From Candidatus Bathyarchaeota archaeon (GTDB lineage Archaea; Thermoproteota; Bathyarchaeia; Bathyarchaeales; Bathycorpusculaceae), in NCBI GenBank assembly GCA_012515445.1, contig JAAYYI010000030.1:1-32270 (forward strand): a stretch of 32,270 bases of DNA, written 5' to 3'. The translations under genes and the position numbers were made by a program. Position 1 is the first letter of the stretch; each line of letters starts with the position of its first letter. Positions 1 to 7,812 of the stretch are shown piece after piece. The notes under the pieces are model-generated. The model was given only the letters and a program-made list of their open reading frames with translations, searched no databases and had not been told where the DNA came from.

Positions 1-1
1 A

Positions 2-268
2 GCCTGCACCGGCGGCTGCATCCCCATGAACTACGACCTCTTCAACTCACCACACATCAACCCAGAAAACTTCTGCATAATCAAACAACTAATAGTTGAC
101 ACCCTAGGAGACCTATGCAAATCACTACAAAGCAACCCAACCTTCCAAAAACTATACCGAAAAAACACTCCACCAACGCCAAATCCGGCTTCAACACATC
201 CCCATAAACCATGTGGATGCCAAGGCAAAACAGACACACAACCACAGGAGGCGAAAACAAATGAGTAA
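2..268 (+). CDS. C-terminal part of an unrecognised Cys-containing protein (5' truncated)
   Basis: The reading frame is open from base 2 to the TAA at 266-268, so the true start probably lies outside the window; an internal ATG at 26 gives 80 residues. The visible part has a CTGGC cluster just before that ATG and a CGCQG motif near the end, separated by a Pro/Thr/Asn-rich stretch, and it ends in a polar tail. The paired Cys motifs could bind a metal, but this is inference. The stop overlaps the start of the next gene by eight bases, which indicates translational coupling. I do not recognise a family and assign no function. Confidence 0.55.
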   Translation, partial: ACTGGCIPMNYDLFNSPHINPENFCIIKQLIVDTLGDLCKSLQSNPTFQKLYRKNTPPTPNPASTHPHKPCGCQGKTDTQPQEAKTNE

Positions 269-461
269 TACACCAGCCCAACCCCCGCAGCTATCACAGG
301 AAATCCAGAAGCAACTGAGCAAACTTAACACACAACTAAGCGGCGCGAACGAAAACCTGAGAAAAGAAGTCAAACAGGTAATCAGCGCGTTAGTAATCGA
401 AAATGTTAATTTAAAGCGAGAAAACGTTCAGCTAAAACAGATAAAACTAAGCAAGTCCTAA
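261..461 (+). CDS. Small coiled-coil protein, function unknown
   Basis: This 66-residue protein starts at the ATG at 261, chosen because an AGGAGG Shine-Dalgarno lies at 246-251; an in-frame ATG at 213 is upstream but lacks such a site. After a Pro/Gln-rich N-terminus, residues from about 12 onward form an amphipathic, Lys/Glu/Asn/Gln-rich helix with leucine/valine spacing (IQKQLSKLNTQL, then VNLKRENVQLKQIKL), a likely coiled coil that could oligomerise or bind a partner. No catalytic motif, signal peptide or membrane segment is visible. It overlaps the stop of the upstream Cys-containing gene, so the two are probably co-translated and may interact. Function unknown. Confidence 0.6.
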   Translation: MSNTPAQPPQLSQEIQKQLSKLNTQLSGANENLRKEVKQVISALVIENVNLKRENVQLKQIKLSKS

Positions 462-471
462 AGAAACTTGC

Positions 472-494
472 CAACCATTTTTCTTTTTATTCTT
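472..494 (+). terminator. T-rich terminator after the coiled-coil gene
   Basis: A T-rich stretch (ATTTTTCTTTTTATTCTTTT) follows the stop at 461. Poly-T tracts terminate archaeal transcription. It overlaps the end of the convergent pdaD gene by a few bases. Confidence 0.5.
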
Positions 495-1056
495 TTACTG
501 TGTCGCCGTTTTCTGCCGGAACAAGCACCGCTGCCGCAACCGTTGTGGTCCAGAGGCCGTTTTTGTCGCCTGTAGCCGACTGGGTCGTGTTATCTGTCTT
601 GATGATTAAGCCTGTGGTTTTGAAGATTTTCTTGCGCTCATCCCATGCTGTTTCTGGGTCGAACTGTATGCCCATAGTGGTCGCAAGCATGGTTGCTGCG
701 AGATCCTCTGCGTAGTCGCCTGCGGTTTCGTCTGTTTGACCGAAGCTGTGATGCTCAGACAGGTAGCCATACTGGTTTTTGCCGCTGGGTATAGCTACGC
801 CGACGCTGGAGGCTACGAGACGGTGTGGCTCGTTAGTTGCGTTACGCGCGATGACAACGAAGGTGATTTCGCCGGGGTGAATCATCTTTAAACCCTTTTC
901 GCGGGTCAAAAGCTGGCAGCCTGGAGGTACAATGCTTGAGACGCTGACAAGGTTACACATCTGTATGCCTGCGTCCCTTAGCGCTAACTCGAATGATTGG
1001 AGCTGTTCTTTGTGTTTGCCAACTCCTTTAGTAAAAAAGAAGTATTTCGGTATCAT
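487..1056 (-). CDS. pdaD: Pyruvoyl-dependent arginine decarboxylase
   Basis: The 189-residue product matches archaeal pyruvoyl-dependent arginine decarboxylase over its whole length. The family self-cleaves between two serines to create a pyruvoyl cofactor and then converts arginine to agmatine, the first step of archaeal polyamine synthesis. The cleavage site is visible as VSSIVPPG, predicting a beta chain ending at Ser40 and an alpha chain beginning at Ser41. The family's conserved YLSEHH segment with its acidic residue is present, as is the [12 protein letters not shown] helix. The start is an ATG at 1056, followed by the usual family N-terminus ([19 protein letters not shown]). It is convergent with the small upstream gene. 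The full family length and intact processing site argue for a working enzyme. Confidence 0.95.
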   Translation of the reverse strand: MIPKYFFFTKGVGKHKEQLQSFELALRDAGIQMCNLVSVSSIVPPGCQLLTREKGLKMIHPGEITFVVIARNATNEPHRLVASSVGVAIPSGKNQYGYLSEHHSFGQTDETAGDYAEDLAATMLATTMGIQFDPETAWDERKKIFKTTGLIIKTDNTTQSATGDKNGLWTTTVAAAVLVPAENGDTVKE

Positions 1057-1181
1057 TTGTGTGTCGGAAAATATGGATTGCAGAATTCATTTATTAGTGT
1101 TTTGTTTCGAAAGTGCCGATGCATTATTCATTTTCTGAGTCAACAAAAAAGTGAAAAGTTACGGTAAAAATGGCAGAGGAG

Positions 1182-1200
1182 CCCCCCACTTTTTAGGGGG
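1182..1200 (-). terminator. C/G hairpin terminator candidate
   Basis: CCCCCC and GGGGG arms flank an eight-base A/T-rich loop, immediately after the stop of the minus-strand gene ending at 1202. On the minus strand, T-rich runs follow about 15-40 bases later. It could serve as a terminator or an RNA 3'-end stabiliser. Confidence 0.4.
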
Positions 1201-1201
1201 A

Positions 1202-2749
1202 TTAGTCGTTATGCTTTGACTTGTTCATGATTAGCGACAGTACTTCCGGGAGACCAATTAGCAGCAACACAACGAGACCTTCCTCGAGTCGGTCTATGAA
1301 GAACAGTATCGTGCTCACTACTACCAGCGCCCAGATAGGCAGGTACAGGATAGTGAATCTGGACTTAGAGATGATGTTCTGCTTGTACCCAAGTAGCAAA
1401 ACAAAGAACGTCACTATGTAGACAGCGAATAGACTTACAACTATTGGATTCTTTATGCCCTCTTCCATGATTACTTCTCCCTCATGGATTACCATCGTCA
1501 TGTATGTCAGGTAGGAGATACCGATCATAGACAAAGCTAGTATGGGTATGAGCCACATTAGGAACTTCATGCTGGCATAGACGCCTGTTTGCTTCTTGAA
1601 CGGCAAAACAAGCGGCATGGAATGTAGCATACCAGCTTTCTCGATTACCGCAACCTTTCTATCCATCACGGTAACGTACTCGTCAAGGTTGTTCTGCAGG
1701 TAAGACTCCGCCTCTAATAAGCCGCGGAGGAACTGCGCTGACGCCCAGGGACGGATGTCTTGGTCGCTCATTGAGATATTTGTGACTTCTCTTTCCTGAT
1801 AGGTGTCATCGAATAATTTCAGTGATTCCGCACCATCGATGATCTGCTTGATATCTACGCTGCCGGGCACGCATCTAGCATAGGTAACCAGCATCAGCAC
1901 CACGAAAGGAGCGTTAAACCATGAGAGACGCTGGTCAAGGCCTTCCCCGAAGTATTTGAGCGTGTAGGTTTCGTATATTGTCCGCCATCTACCTTCCTTC
2001 TTGAACTCTTCTAGAAAAGACTTCAATGCGGGGAGGTATTCTTCTAGGTCTTCGCCCAGCTTGTAGAGAGTGTACACGGCCACGCGTGTGCTAGCGTTGT
2101 TTGGTTCAACCCCAGAGCCTTTGGTGATTGGCGTGAAACCCCACAGTCCCGTGTCTGGGTCTTGGGCGTTTTTAAGCCAAGCAGCCGCTTTGAGGATGGC
2201 TAGTTTGATGTTTTCGTCCTCTGGGAAAATATCCACTAATCTCCTGAAAGCCAACAGCGTTAGTGAGGTTGCTGAGACGAGGCTGTCTTCATATTTCCAG
2301 ATGCCCCAGCCGCCGTCTTCATTTTGGTTTTCTATCAACCAATCTTTAGCTCGTCCAATGCATTCTACGACTTCCGGGTCGTCTTTGAAGTAGGCTAACG
2401 CAAGAATTGAGCGTGCGGTAGTGTCTACGAAGCTGTTTCCGCGGTTGATTAAAGGCCAGCCTGAACCGTAGTCTCCGCCTAGGTTTTGATGACGAAGCAG
2501 CCAGTCTTTGGCACGTTGCATGCGACTGTCTGATGGCGTGAGGAGTTTGTATTTAAGAAGTATAAAGACGGTTTCAGCAGTGGTCCATACGCCGCCGGCA
2601 TCGGTAGGTTTCTCCGCACAGAATCCTCCATCGTCATCATCATCGGGTTTGTTAATTTGCCAATTTAGCACTTCTGCTTGTTTTCGTCTAATTAACTCGG
2701 AGTATACCAAGCGTTCCCACGGCTCTCTCTTAAACAAGTCTTTAGCCAT
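1202..2749 (-). CDS. Prenyltransferase/squalene-oxidase-repeat (terpenoid cyclase fold) membrane protein
   Basis: I chose the ATG at 2749 over the adjacent TTG at 2752, giving 515 residues. Numbering from the TTG, residues 1-300 carry several alpha-toroid repeats of the prenyltransferase/squalene oxidase type: DDDGGFCAEKPTDAGGVW near 38-56, GGDYGSGW near 92-99, NEDGGWGIW near 144-152 and TGLWGFTP near 201-208. An acidic run (DDDDD) precedes the first repeat. Residues from about 400 to 510 hold roughly four membrane helices, so the toroid is tethered to the membrane. True cyclases and protein prenyltransferases are soluble or monotopic and lack this helical tail. No DXDD cyclase motif is obvious, so a binding or scaffolding role is as likely as catalysis. 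It is divergent from orc1. Function unknown. Confidence 0.75.
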   Translation of the reverse strand: MAKDLFKREPWERLVYSELIRRKQAEVLNWQINKPDDDDDGGFCAEKPTDAGGVWTTAETVFILLKYKLLTPSDSRMQRAKDWLLRHQNLGGDYGSGWPLINRGNSFVDTTARSILALAYFKDDPEVVECIGRAKDWLIENQNEDGGWGIWKYEDSLVSATSLTLLAFRRLVDIFPEDENIKLAILKAAAWLKNAQDPDTGLWGFTPITKGSGVEPNNASTRVAVYTLYKLGEDLEEYLPALKSFLEEFKKEGRWRTIYETYTLKYFGEGLDQRLSWFNAPFVVLMLVTYARCVPGSVDIKQIIDGAESLKLFDDTYQEREVTNISMSDQDIRPWASAQFLRGLLEAESYLQNNLDEYVTVMDRKVAVIEKAGMLHSMPLVLPFKKQTGVYASMKFLMWLIPILALSMIGISYLTYMTMVIHEGEVIMEEGIKNPIVVSLFAVYIVTFFVLLLGYKQNIISKSRFTILYLPIWALVVVSTILFFIDRLEEGLVVLLLIGLPEVLSLIMNKSKHND

Positions 2750-2752
2750 CAA

Positions 2753-2918
2753 ATCAGTTATATGTAGTTATAAAGCTTATAGATTTATTCATAATTTGAA
2801 GAGCGCCATTATTTATCGGATGGTAGTGAGAAACTAAATTTGTTGATGGTTAAAGGTTATAGCTGTCCGCCAAACATATAACCACCAACACCCAAAAAGA
2901 AATACGCTGGAAAAAATA
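2753..2918. promoter_or_regulatory. Divergent intergenic region, candidate replication origin or initiator operator
   Basis: This spacer separates the cyclase-fold gene from orc1/cdc6. The first 50 bases are strongly A/T-rich. A 12-base inverted repeat follows: TGTTGATGGTTA at 2841-2852 and TAACCACCAACA at 2879-2890, 11 of 12 positions matching. A CGCTGGAA element at 2905-2912 is mirrored exactly by TTCCAGCG at 2968-2975 just inside the coding region; TGGAA/TTCCA cores resemble those of archaeal origin recognition boxes. Archaeal origins often sit beside their Orc1/Cdc6 gene. A purely autoregulatory promoter is an equally valid reading. Confidence 0.4.
2769..2781 (-). promoter_or_regulatory. 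TATA-box region for the cyclase-fold gene
   Basis: Read on the minus strand, the sequence TATAAGCTTTATAA lies about 20-32 bases before the ATG at 2749, at the distance expected for a leaderless archaeal transcript. Confidence 0.45.
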
Positions 2919-4103
2919 TTGCCGCAAACCCTCTTCAAAGACGAGTCTAAGCTTGACATTAACTATATTCCAGCGAAGCTACCACACCGAGAACCTCAGC
3001 GGCGGCTGCTTTCAGAGTTTTTCGGGTTCATCCTGCGATGCCCAGAGCGTATGTCACAGCGGGTTATCCTAACAGGCGACGTAGGCACTGGTAAAACCGC
3101 GCTGGCGCAGCATTTCGGTGCAGAAATCACCGGCGAAGCCAACAAGAAGGGCCTAAAATTCCGTTATGTACATGTTAACTGCCGCGAGTTCCGCGGAGCA
3201 CTTCAACCTATCTTGCACAGGGCGATCACGACTTTCCGCCCCAATTTCCCTGCAAGGGGCTACGGCGCTGAAGAAGTTCTTGCTATGCTGATGCAGGTTC
3301 TAGATGAAGAAGAAGCGACAATGATCCTGACACTCGACGAGTTCGACAGCCTCATCGAGAAGGAGGGTTCAGACGCAGTCTACAAGCTAACAAGGCTGCA
3401 GGAAATGCGTCAGGGCAAACCCCAGCGGCTTTCGTTTATTTTTATTATGCGTGACCTCAAACCTACTGAGGTGCTAGATGATAGCGCCCGAAGCACTCTT
3501 CAGCGCAGTGTTATCCGACTGGAACGCTACGGAAAAATTCAGCTTGTAGACATACTAAGTGACCGTGTTAAACTCGCCTTCGAGTTAGGAGCGGTGCCAG
3601 AGGACGTTGTGGACTTGGTTGCTGAGCTTGCTTTTTCTGAGACGGGTAACGCGAGGTTCGGAATCGAGCTGCTTTGGAGGGCAGGCAAATATGCAGATGC
3701 CAACGATGCAGGAATGATACATCCGGAATGTGTACGCCAAGCTATGTCTAGCATAGTGCCTAGCATGCGTCGAAGCGAAATAGAATCACTTGGGCTTCAT
3801 GAACGCCTGTTTCTGCTGGCTGTGGCACGGTATTTCAAGGAAAACGAGGAAGTCTACGCTTCATTATCGGAGCTTGAGAAGGCTTACGCAGTCATCTGCG
3901 AGGAATACGAGGAGCAGCCAAATAGCCACACGCAACTTTGGAGTTACTCGCAGTACCTCTCAAAACTCGGCGTTTTAAAAACTGAAGTTGCTTCTGCGGA
4001 GACTCGCGGACGAACCACCAGAGTTTCGCTGCCATCTATTCCAGCTGAGGAGCTTGAAAGGCAACTATGCGGCAGCTTAGGGTACGAGCGGAGGCGCCGA
4101 TAA
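2919..4103 (+). CDS. cdc6: Orc1/Cdc6 family replication initiator AAA+ ATPase
   Basis: The 394-residue product has the length and layout of archaeal Orc1/Cdc6, which binds origin DNA and loads the MCM helicase. Visible elements are Walker A GDVGTGKT (53-60), Walker B ILTLDEFD (136-143), sensor 1 around FIFIMRD (173-179), a sensor 2-like TGNARFGIELLWRAG segment, and a C-terminal winged-helix region from about 290 on. The start is a TTG at 2919. Sensor 1 (IMRD) departs from the more usual TND-type ending, so this may be a divergent paralogue. A winged-helix gene follows directly with adjoining stop and start codons. The upstream spacer holds inverted repeats that could be its binding sites. Confidence 0.93.
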   Translation: MPQTLFKDESKLDINYIPAKLPHREPQRRLLSEFFGFILRCPERMSQRVILTGDVGTGKTALAQHFGAEITGEANKKGLKFRYVHVNCREFRGALQPILHRAITTFRPNFPARGYGAEEVLAMLMQVLDEEEATMILTLDEFDSLIEKEGSDAVYKLTRLQEMRQGKPQRLSFIFIMRDLKPTEVLDDSARSTLQRSVIRLERYGKIQLVDILSDRVKLAFELGAVPEDVVDLVAELAFSETGNARFGIELLWRAGKYADANDAGMIHPECVRQAMSSIVPSMRRSEIESLGLHERLFLLAVARYFKENEEVYASLSELEKAYAVICEEYEEQPNSHTQLWSYSQYLSKLGVLKTEVASAETRGRTTRVSLPSIPAEELERQLCGSLGYERRRR

Positions 4104-4367
4104 ATGGAGCTTGAAGAAGTTTTTTCGTCTAAGCCTCGAATGAAAATCCTAAAGTTGATTTATCAGCTTGGCCAACTGAACATTTCGGATGTTGCCCGAC
4201 GGATAAAGATGAATTACACCGCCACCGCCGCGCATCTGAAGCTGTTGACAGACGAAGGAGTACTTGCCGAGAGAGTCTACGGGCGGGTTCATATGTACCG
4301 TTTTAGCGACTCTGAGAAAGCTAAAGCGGTAGCGGCGCTTATTGAAGTCTGGGAGAAGAAGGCATAA
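4104..4367 (+). CDS. ArsR-like winged-helix DNA-binding protein
   Basis: This 87-residue protein is a compact winged-helix domain. An N-terminal helix (VFSSKPRMKILKLIYQLG) is followed by the helix-turn-helix NISDVARRIKMNYTATAAHL, and then a wing around VLAERVYGRVHMYRF and a C-terminal helix that may dimerise. No metal-binding Cys cluster of true ArsR metal sensors is present. The start ATG at 4104 immediately follows the initiator's TAA, and a GGAGGC site lies within the initiator's end, so the two are surely one operon. A role in controlling the initiator or in origin binding is suggested by context only. Confidence 0.85.
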   Translation: MELEEVFSSKPRMKILKLIYQLGQLNISDVARRIKMNYTATAAHLKLLTDEGVLAERVYGRVHMYRFSDSEKAKAVAALIEVWEKKA

Positions 4368-4484
4368 CTATTCTTCTTCGTGTTCTTTGCCTTCCTCAAT
4401 GAGGCGTTTGACTTTCTGTCCGCCCATATGTCCTGCTTCTTCAACGGTCATATCTTTTCCTTTCTTGCGGTTTCGTTCACTCAA
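4368..4484 (-). CDS. Small KGG/GHMGG-motif protein
   Basis: This is a 38-residue highly charged protein. I place the start at TTG 4484 because GGAGGTGA (the complement of 4492-4499) lies eight bases upstream; a longer frame to 4559 has no comparable site. The core EAGHMGGQKVKRLIEEGKE resembles the GG-containing motif of small stress-linked KGG proteins and similar short archaeal proteins, followed by an acidic tail. No structure beyond one helix is evident. Its stop directly abuts the stop of the convergent winged-helix gene. The family link is by motif resemblance only, and the function is unknown. Confidence 0.6.
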   Translation of the reverse strand: MSERNRKKGKDMTVEEAGHMGGQKVKRLIEEGKEHEEE

Positions 4485-4612
4485 AAAAATATCACCTCCA
4501 ACATAACTCAGATGGGTACTCAGCCATGCAGGGCTCATAAAGATATGTGACTGCCGCAAACCATCAACATCAGAGCAGTTTTGCCCAAGTTTACTGCAAT
4601 TTACAAATAGAG

Positions 4613-5119
4613 TTAGAGTTCCACTATCTCAGCTGAATTGCGCTCAGTATCCAGCAGTGCTAGCGTGGCTTTGCCTGTGAGATACCCGCAGAGTTCACCG
4701 GGATTTATAACCAGCGTTTTACCTTTTTGCTCAATACCGCTGTTGTGGCTGTGACCATGGATTACGGCATTAAAGTAACAGCTGTCGATGAGAGTGTTTA
4801 GCAGTTCTATTTCGTCGCCATGCAGCAGGCCTATACGGTAATTCTCAACGCTAACCTGTGTGAATTGGCCCCGTATAATGCAGTTGTTGGTTTCTTGAAA
4901 GCGTTTTATCAAGAGCGGGTGGTCTCCGTCGTTGTTGCCGAATACACCGATGAAGTTGCAGTTAAGTTTCTTGAAGTGTGCTATGGTGAAGGGCGAGGTG
5001 TAGTCGCCTGCGTGCAGTACAAGGCCCACTTTCTTGTTGTTTAATAGTTGTACGGCTTTGTCTATTTGGGTGAGGTTATCGTGGCTGTCTGATACTGCGC
5101 CTATAAACATGGGTTTCAC
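4613..5119 (-). CDS. YfcE/MJ0936-type metallophosphoesterase
   Basis: The 168-residue product is a full-length small calcineurin-fold phosphodiesterase. The metal ligands expected for the family are all visible: D11 and H13 in SDSHDN, D39 in HAGDY, N62 and D64 in GNND, H100 in LLHGDE, and H123/H125 in HGHSH, followed by the family's NPG turn (here NPGE). MJ0936-like enzymes cleave phosphodiesters with Mn2+ or Ni2+; the physiological substrate is usually unknown. The first ATG at 5119 and an ATG three codons later are both possible starts. It stands alone, divergent from the winged-helix gene at 5302. Confidence 0.92.
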   Translation of the reverse strand: MKPMFIGAVSDSHDNLTQIDKAVQLLNNKKVGLVLHAGDYTSPFTIAHFKKLNCNFIGVFGNNDGDHPLLIKRFQETNNCIIRGQFTQVSVENYRIGLLHGDEIELLNTLIDSCYFNAVIHGHSHNSGIEQKGKTLVINPGELCGYLTGKATLALLDTERNSAEIVEL

Positions 5120-5252
5120 TCTCAGGATTTGTGAATGGTGCAGCAGATAAAGGATTTTGTGAATTAAAGCAAAATTTTAATGTTACATATATCACTTTTG
5201 ATGAATATATCGATGGTCATATTATGTAAACGAGAATTTCATACATTAAAAA

Positions 5253-5259
5253 TTTATAA
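5253..5259 (+). promoter_or_regulatory. TATA box for the winged-helix gene at 5302
   Basis: TTTATAA preceded by an A-rich BRE-like stretch lies about 46 bases before the ATG, which predicts a leader of about 20 bases containing a weak GCAGGTG ribosome site. Confidence 0.6.
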
Positions 5260-5301
5260 GGAGAATCAAGAAATAAGATAAACCAAAGTGCAGGTGTCTA
5301 T

Positions 5302-5637
5302 ATGTTGCATGGCTATACAAAAAGACGCGACCAACTCAGCATTATAGCTAACATACTGGAAAAAGCCCGTGAAGGAGCCAGAAAAACACAGATAATGTAC
5401 CGTGCAAACTTGAGCTTCACCCAGCTAAACGAATACATAACATTCCTCTTAGATACCGGTTTAATACGGCACCATAAGGTAGATGGAAAAGAGCGCTATT
5501 TCGCGACCGTCAAAGGACTAATCTTTGCCCAAATGTATAGTGAACTCTTAGAAATGATTAGAACTCAGCCTAAACCCGAAGATAAGTCGCAGCTTGAACC
5601 TGAACTTGTTCTAGAGCCCCAAAAGGGCAGCGGGTAA
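5302..5637 (+). CDS. HTH_45-type winged-helix protein
   Basis: The 111-residue product is an archaeal winged-helix protein of the type common in TACK genomes. The segment RRDQLSIIANILEKAREG is followed by KTQIMYRANLSFTQLNEYI, a recognition-helix pattern typical of this family, and then LLDTGLIRHH and a wing with a ring-type aromatic (RYFATVKG). The last 25 residues are a Glu/Pro-rich, probably disordered tail. The ATG at 5302 is preceded by a TATA box and a short leader. Its last nine codons overlap, convergently, the end of the HAD gene. It is probably a transcription regulator with an unknown target. Confidence 0.85.
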   Translation: MLHGYTKRRDQLSIIANILEKAREGARKTQIMYRANLSFTQLNEYITFLLDTGLIRHHKVDGKERYFATVKGLIFAQMYSELLEMIRTQPKPEDKSQLEPELVLEPQKGSG

Positions 5638-6330
5638 CTGGGATAGACGCTTTATCGTTCTGTCTGGCAAGTATTTTTGCGATGCTTTCTGGCTTCGTCG
5701 CTCAATATAGATAGCGCTCATGCCTATGGCTTTTGCTCCCTCAATGTCTGCGTCGATGGTGTCGCCGACGAACACGGTTTCGTCCGCCTTAAGATTCATT
5801 AATTTGAGTGTGCTCTTAAAAATTTCTTCATGCGGTTTACGCCTGTTAACAGCGCCTGAAACTACAATCACATCAAAAAACCTATCAACACCGCCAGTTT
5901 TCAACAGCTTAAGAACACATTCGGGAATAGCAAAGTTAGAGATCATCCCAAGACGGTAATTAGCTTTAAGCGCTTTAAGCGTGGCCTCTGCATCATCATC
6001 GATTTTAACGTACTTGGAAAATTCCTCGCAGAACTCGCAGGTAGCCGCCGTGACAATGGGGCTTGACACGTCATAGCTGTAGCCAAGCGCTCTTAGTGTA
6101 GCCGCGACGCGTACGTTAAAGTGGGGCTCCTCAAAATGGAGGTCTGCGACTGCAAATAGCTTGTTACGTTCCTCTATATAGGCCTGCTCGAAGCGCTCAA
6201 ACGGCACGTCAACACCTTGCCCGCATAGGTAACGGTACATGCGCCTAATCGATGGAGCATAGAACTCATGGTCCTTCTCGATCATCATTAAGGTGTCGAA
6301 CATGTCAAACAGGATGGCTTTTATGGGCAT
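5611..6330 (-). CDS. HAD-superfamily hydrolase
   Basis: The 239-residue protein has the four HAD motifs: FDMFDTL with nucleophile D9, Ser131 in MISNF, Lys165 in RRKPHEEIF, and VGDTIDADIEGA with D190 and D195. A helical cap lies between motifs I and II, as in the haloacid dehalogenase/phosphoglycolate phosphatase subgroup. The position two after the nucleophile is Phe11 rather than Asp, as in dehalogenase-like and some phosphatase members, so the reaction cannot be fixed from sequence. Its ATG lies inside the last codons of the amino-acid permease gene, a 26-base overlap that implies co-translation. Its 3' end overlaps the convergent winged-helix gene. Confidence 0.9.
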   Translation of the reverse strand: MPIKAILFDMFDTLMMIEKDHEFYAPSIRRMYRYLCGQGVDVPFERFEQAYIEERNKLFAVADLHFEEPHFNVRVAATLRALGYSYDVSSPIVTAATCEFCEEFSKYVKIDDDAEATLKALKANYRLGMISNFAIPECVLKLLKTGGVDRFFDVIVVSGAVNRRKPHEEIFKSTLKLMNLKADETVFVGDTIDADIEGAKAIGMSAIYIERRSQKASQKYLPDRTIKRLSQLPAALLGL

Positions 6331-7660
6331 CAGTTAAACCTACATCGGGTTCTGTTGAGGGTTTATTGACGTCGTGGGCTAAAACTCTTTTCTGCCTCCG
6401 CCACCTGCGCAGTACAGCATAATAAACCACGCCCGCAGCTAGGAAGGCAGCGCCGATTATCCACGCCTGCGAAGAAGCGAACAGCAAGAAAACGAGCAGC
6501 ATAATGCACGTAGCTAAAGCGGATAATGGCAGAATTCGCCAGCGGTTGCTACCGTTTTTGAGTTTGTAGGCTGCAATGTTAGTGATAACATATGTGAAGA
6601 CCAATGCGAAAGTGCTGATCGCTACAACCTGAGTTAAATCGACAAAAAGGACAAGCGCCGCCATCAATATGCCGGTGCCTAAAATCGAGTAGGATGGTAC
6701 ATGGAATCGACTGTGCAGTTTAGCCAACGAGGATGGAAGGTCTTGTCTGCGAGCCATAGAATACGCCATTCGTGACACACCCAGAATCGCTGTTAAAAGT
6801 ACGCTTGCAGTAGCAACTAAGCCGCCAGCCGCAACTAGCTGCACTGATAATGAATTACCAGTTATCATTATAGCTGAACTCAGAGGCGACGAAGAAGCCG
6901 CTAACCCGGGTGCACCAAGCAACCCGACAGCCACCAACCCAACAAGCACGTAAACAAGCATCGAAATACCCAAAGACAGCAACAGCGCTCTGGGTACGTT
7001 ACGTTTGGCATCCTTGATTTCTTCCGCGACCACAGAGACCCTTGCGAAGCCTCCGTAAGCGAAGAAAATGAAGAAAGTCGCGTATAGAACTCCACTTGAA
7101 ATGGGCGTGAAAGGAGCAAAATTGCCCAAATCCACGCTGAAAGCGCCAAAGATAACAAAGAACGCCAGAATCAGTAGCTTAACGGCGACAAAAATGTTGT
7201 TTACTGACGCTGACTGTTTTGCACCAATCAAGTTGAGACCAGTGAAAACCAGACAGATAATTGCGGCCACTATGTTTGTGGGTACTCCGGGCACCGCTGA
7301 GGACAGGTAAGCTGCGAAACCCAACGAAACCGCAGCTCCGGTGAAGGTATTGGCGACCAGCCACATCCACCCCGCCAGGAAGCCAACGGATGGCGAGATC
7401 AGCTGCCGACCGTACTCGTAGGCGCCGCCCTCCACTGGTTGCCAGGCGGTTAATTTGGCGAAGCTTAAACCAGTTAGGAACGCAATTACTCCTGCGAAGA
7501 GCATGGAGAGAATCATGGCTGAACCCGCGTAGCCTGCTGCGATGCCTGTAACGACGAATATTCCGCCGCCTATGATGGCGCCGACGTTGATGGCGACTGC
7601 GCTCCATAATCCGATTGAACGTTTTAAGGCGGGGGGTTGTTTTTCTGTCACAGAGACCAC
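6305..7660 (-). CDS. APC-family amino acid permease
   Basis: This is a polytopic transporter of the amino acid-polyamine-organocation superfamily with about 12 membrane helices. The hallmark GAIIGGGIFVVTG lies in the first helix after a short KRSIGLW segment, and the EGGAYEYGRQ loop follows, as in archaeal and bacterial permeases. I place the start at GTG 7660 (451 residues), about 30 bases after a TATAAA box on the same strand; GTG 7651 is an alternative, while the longer frame to 7732 would begin upstream of that promoter. The C-terminus overlaps the HAD gene by 26 bases, so the two form an operon. The substrate is unknown; cationic or branched amino acids are typical. Confidence 0.9.
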   Translation of the reverse strand: MVSVTEKQPPALKRSIGLWSAVAINVGAIIGGGIFVVTGIAAGYAGSAMILSMLFAGVIAFLTGLSFAKLTAWQPVEGGAYEYGRQLISPSVGFLAGWMWLVANTFTGAAVSLGFAAYLSSAVPGVPTNIVAAIICLVFTGLNLIGAKQSASVNNIFVAVKLLILAFFVIFGAFSVDLGNFAPFTPISSGVLYATFFIFFAYGGFARVSVVAEEIKDAKRNVPRALLLSLGISMLVYVLVGLVAVGLLGAPGLAASSSPLSSAIMITGNSLSVQLVAAGGLVATASVLLTAILGVSRMAYSMARRQDLPSSLAKLHSRFHVPSYSILGTGILMAALVLFVDLTQVVAISTFALVFTYVITNIAAYKLKNGSNRWRILPLSALATCIMLLVFLLFASSQAWIIGAAFLAAGVVYYAVLRRWRRQKRVLAHDVNKPSTEPDVGLTDAHKSHPV

Positions 7661-7687
7661 GAATAAGCCATAGGAAGCAAACCTGAC

Positions 7688-7693
7688 TATAAA
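7688..7693 (-). promoter_or_regulatory. TATA box for the permease-HAD operon
   Basis: TTTATA on the minus strand is centred about 30 bases before GTG 7660, at a spacing that fits a very short leader or a leaderless transcript. Confidence 0.5.
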
Positions 7694-7812
7694 CCGTTCC
7701 CAGTGTATGCGGGTGTTCTTTTCGGGGAACAAGCTGTTCTCGAGGGAGAGTTAAGTCACTCAATCAACCATTGGATTAGTGGTGATTTGATGAGAAAAAA
7801 ATCGCAGCGCTA

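Noticed and set aside
5160-5240. Imperfect GTTACATAT / ATTATGTAAAC mirror elements
   Set aside because: The match is partial within A/T-rich DNA, where such symmetry is common by chance.
7179-7763. 194-codon minus-strand frame overlapping the permease
   Set aside because: It is very rich in Arg and His and lies over permease membrane helices in another frame, so it is a shadow.
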